From Ruminiclostridium sp. (lineage in GTDB: Bacteria > Bacillota > Clostridia > Oscillospirales > Oscillospiraceae), in assembly GCA_021442645.1 (NCBI GenBank), contig JABUSR010000155.1:1-6922 (forward strand): a stretch of DNA of 6,922 nt. The letters run 5' to 3'. The notes under the pieces are model-generated. The model was not told the DNA's origin, did no database searches, and was given only the letters and a program-made list of their open reading frames with translations. Shown here in pieces: positions 6,895 to 6,922 of the stretch (position 1 is the first letter of the stretch; each line of letters starts with the position of its first letter). The position numbers and the translations under genes were made by a program.

Positions 6895-6922
6895 GCCATC
6901 TCCTCCGAGTCCGCAAACGTCA
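6891..6922 (-). CDS. Possible last codons of an unidentified upstream gene, cut by the window edge
   Basis: Reading the - strand from the right edge, one frame gives TFADSEEMA and then a TGA at 6893-6891. That TGA overlaps the ATG of the phosphatase fusion as ATGA. The 4-base overlap repeats the style of the next junction, and no promoter is visible in the 28 bases before the fusion gene, so an upstream operon gene ending here is plausible. With nine codons visible, neither its identity nor its reality can be settled. Confidence 0.35.
   Translation of the reverse strand, partial: TFADSEEMA

Overview
The window looks like a piece of a GC-rich Firmicutes (Clostridia) chromosome, plausibly a gut Oscillospiraceae-type bacterium. 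This is inferred from strong GGAGG-type ribosome binding sites, sigma-A consensus promoters, GC-rich coding sequence with A/T-rich promoter gaps, and Firmicutes-like protein families. It shows no mobile element, phage, CRISPR array, tRNA or rRNA. It reads as ordinary chromosomal housekeeping DNA with a few uncommon arrangements.

Left part (1-2096): the C-terminal three quarters or so of an M24B Xaa-Pro aminopeptidase runs off the left edge on the + strand. Thirty bases further on is a membrane-anchored N-acetylmuramoyl-L-alanine amidase (Amidase_2 type). A 16-bp-stem intrinsic terminator follows and is probably shared with the convergent GNAT acetyltransferase gene.

Middle part (2097-3769): the GNAT gene (- strand) and a nitronate monooxygenase/FabK-like flavoprotein gene (+ strand) diverge from a 180-bp intergenic region. 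That region holds two recognisable sigma-A promoters back to back. The GNAT promoter is a perfect TTGACA-17-TATAAT, and an imperfect palindrome abuts its -10 box over the expected start site, which suggests a repressed gene. The flavoprotein gene ends at a hairpin shared with the next convergent operon.

Right part (3770-6922): a translationally coupled - strand operon. Its window order (5' to 3' of the mRNA) is the last codons of an unidentified gene at the right edge, a 392-residue fusion of a histidine phosphatase and a GNAT acetyltransferase, then a YgiQ-family radical SAM protein starting at TTG. Both junctions are 4-base overlaps (ATGA and TTGA). The operon promoter lies outside the window.

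I did not find a clearly new defence or mobile system. The items most worth a second look are the phosphatase-acetyltransferase fusion coupled to YgiQ, and the palindrome-overlapped consensus promoter of the small GNAT gene.
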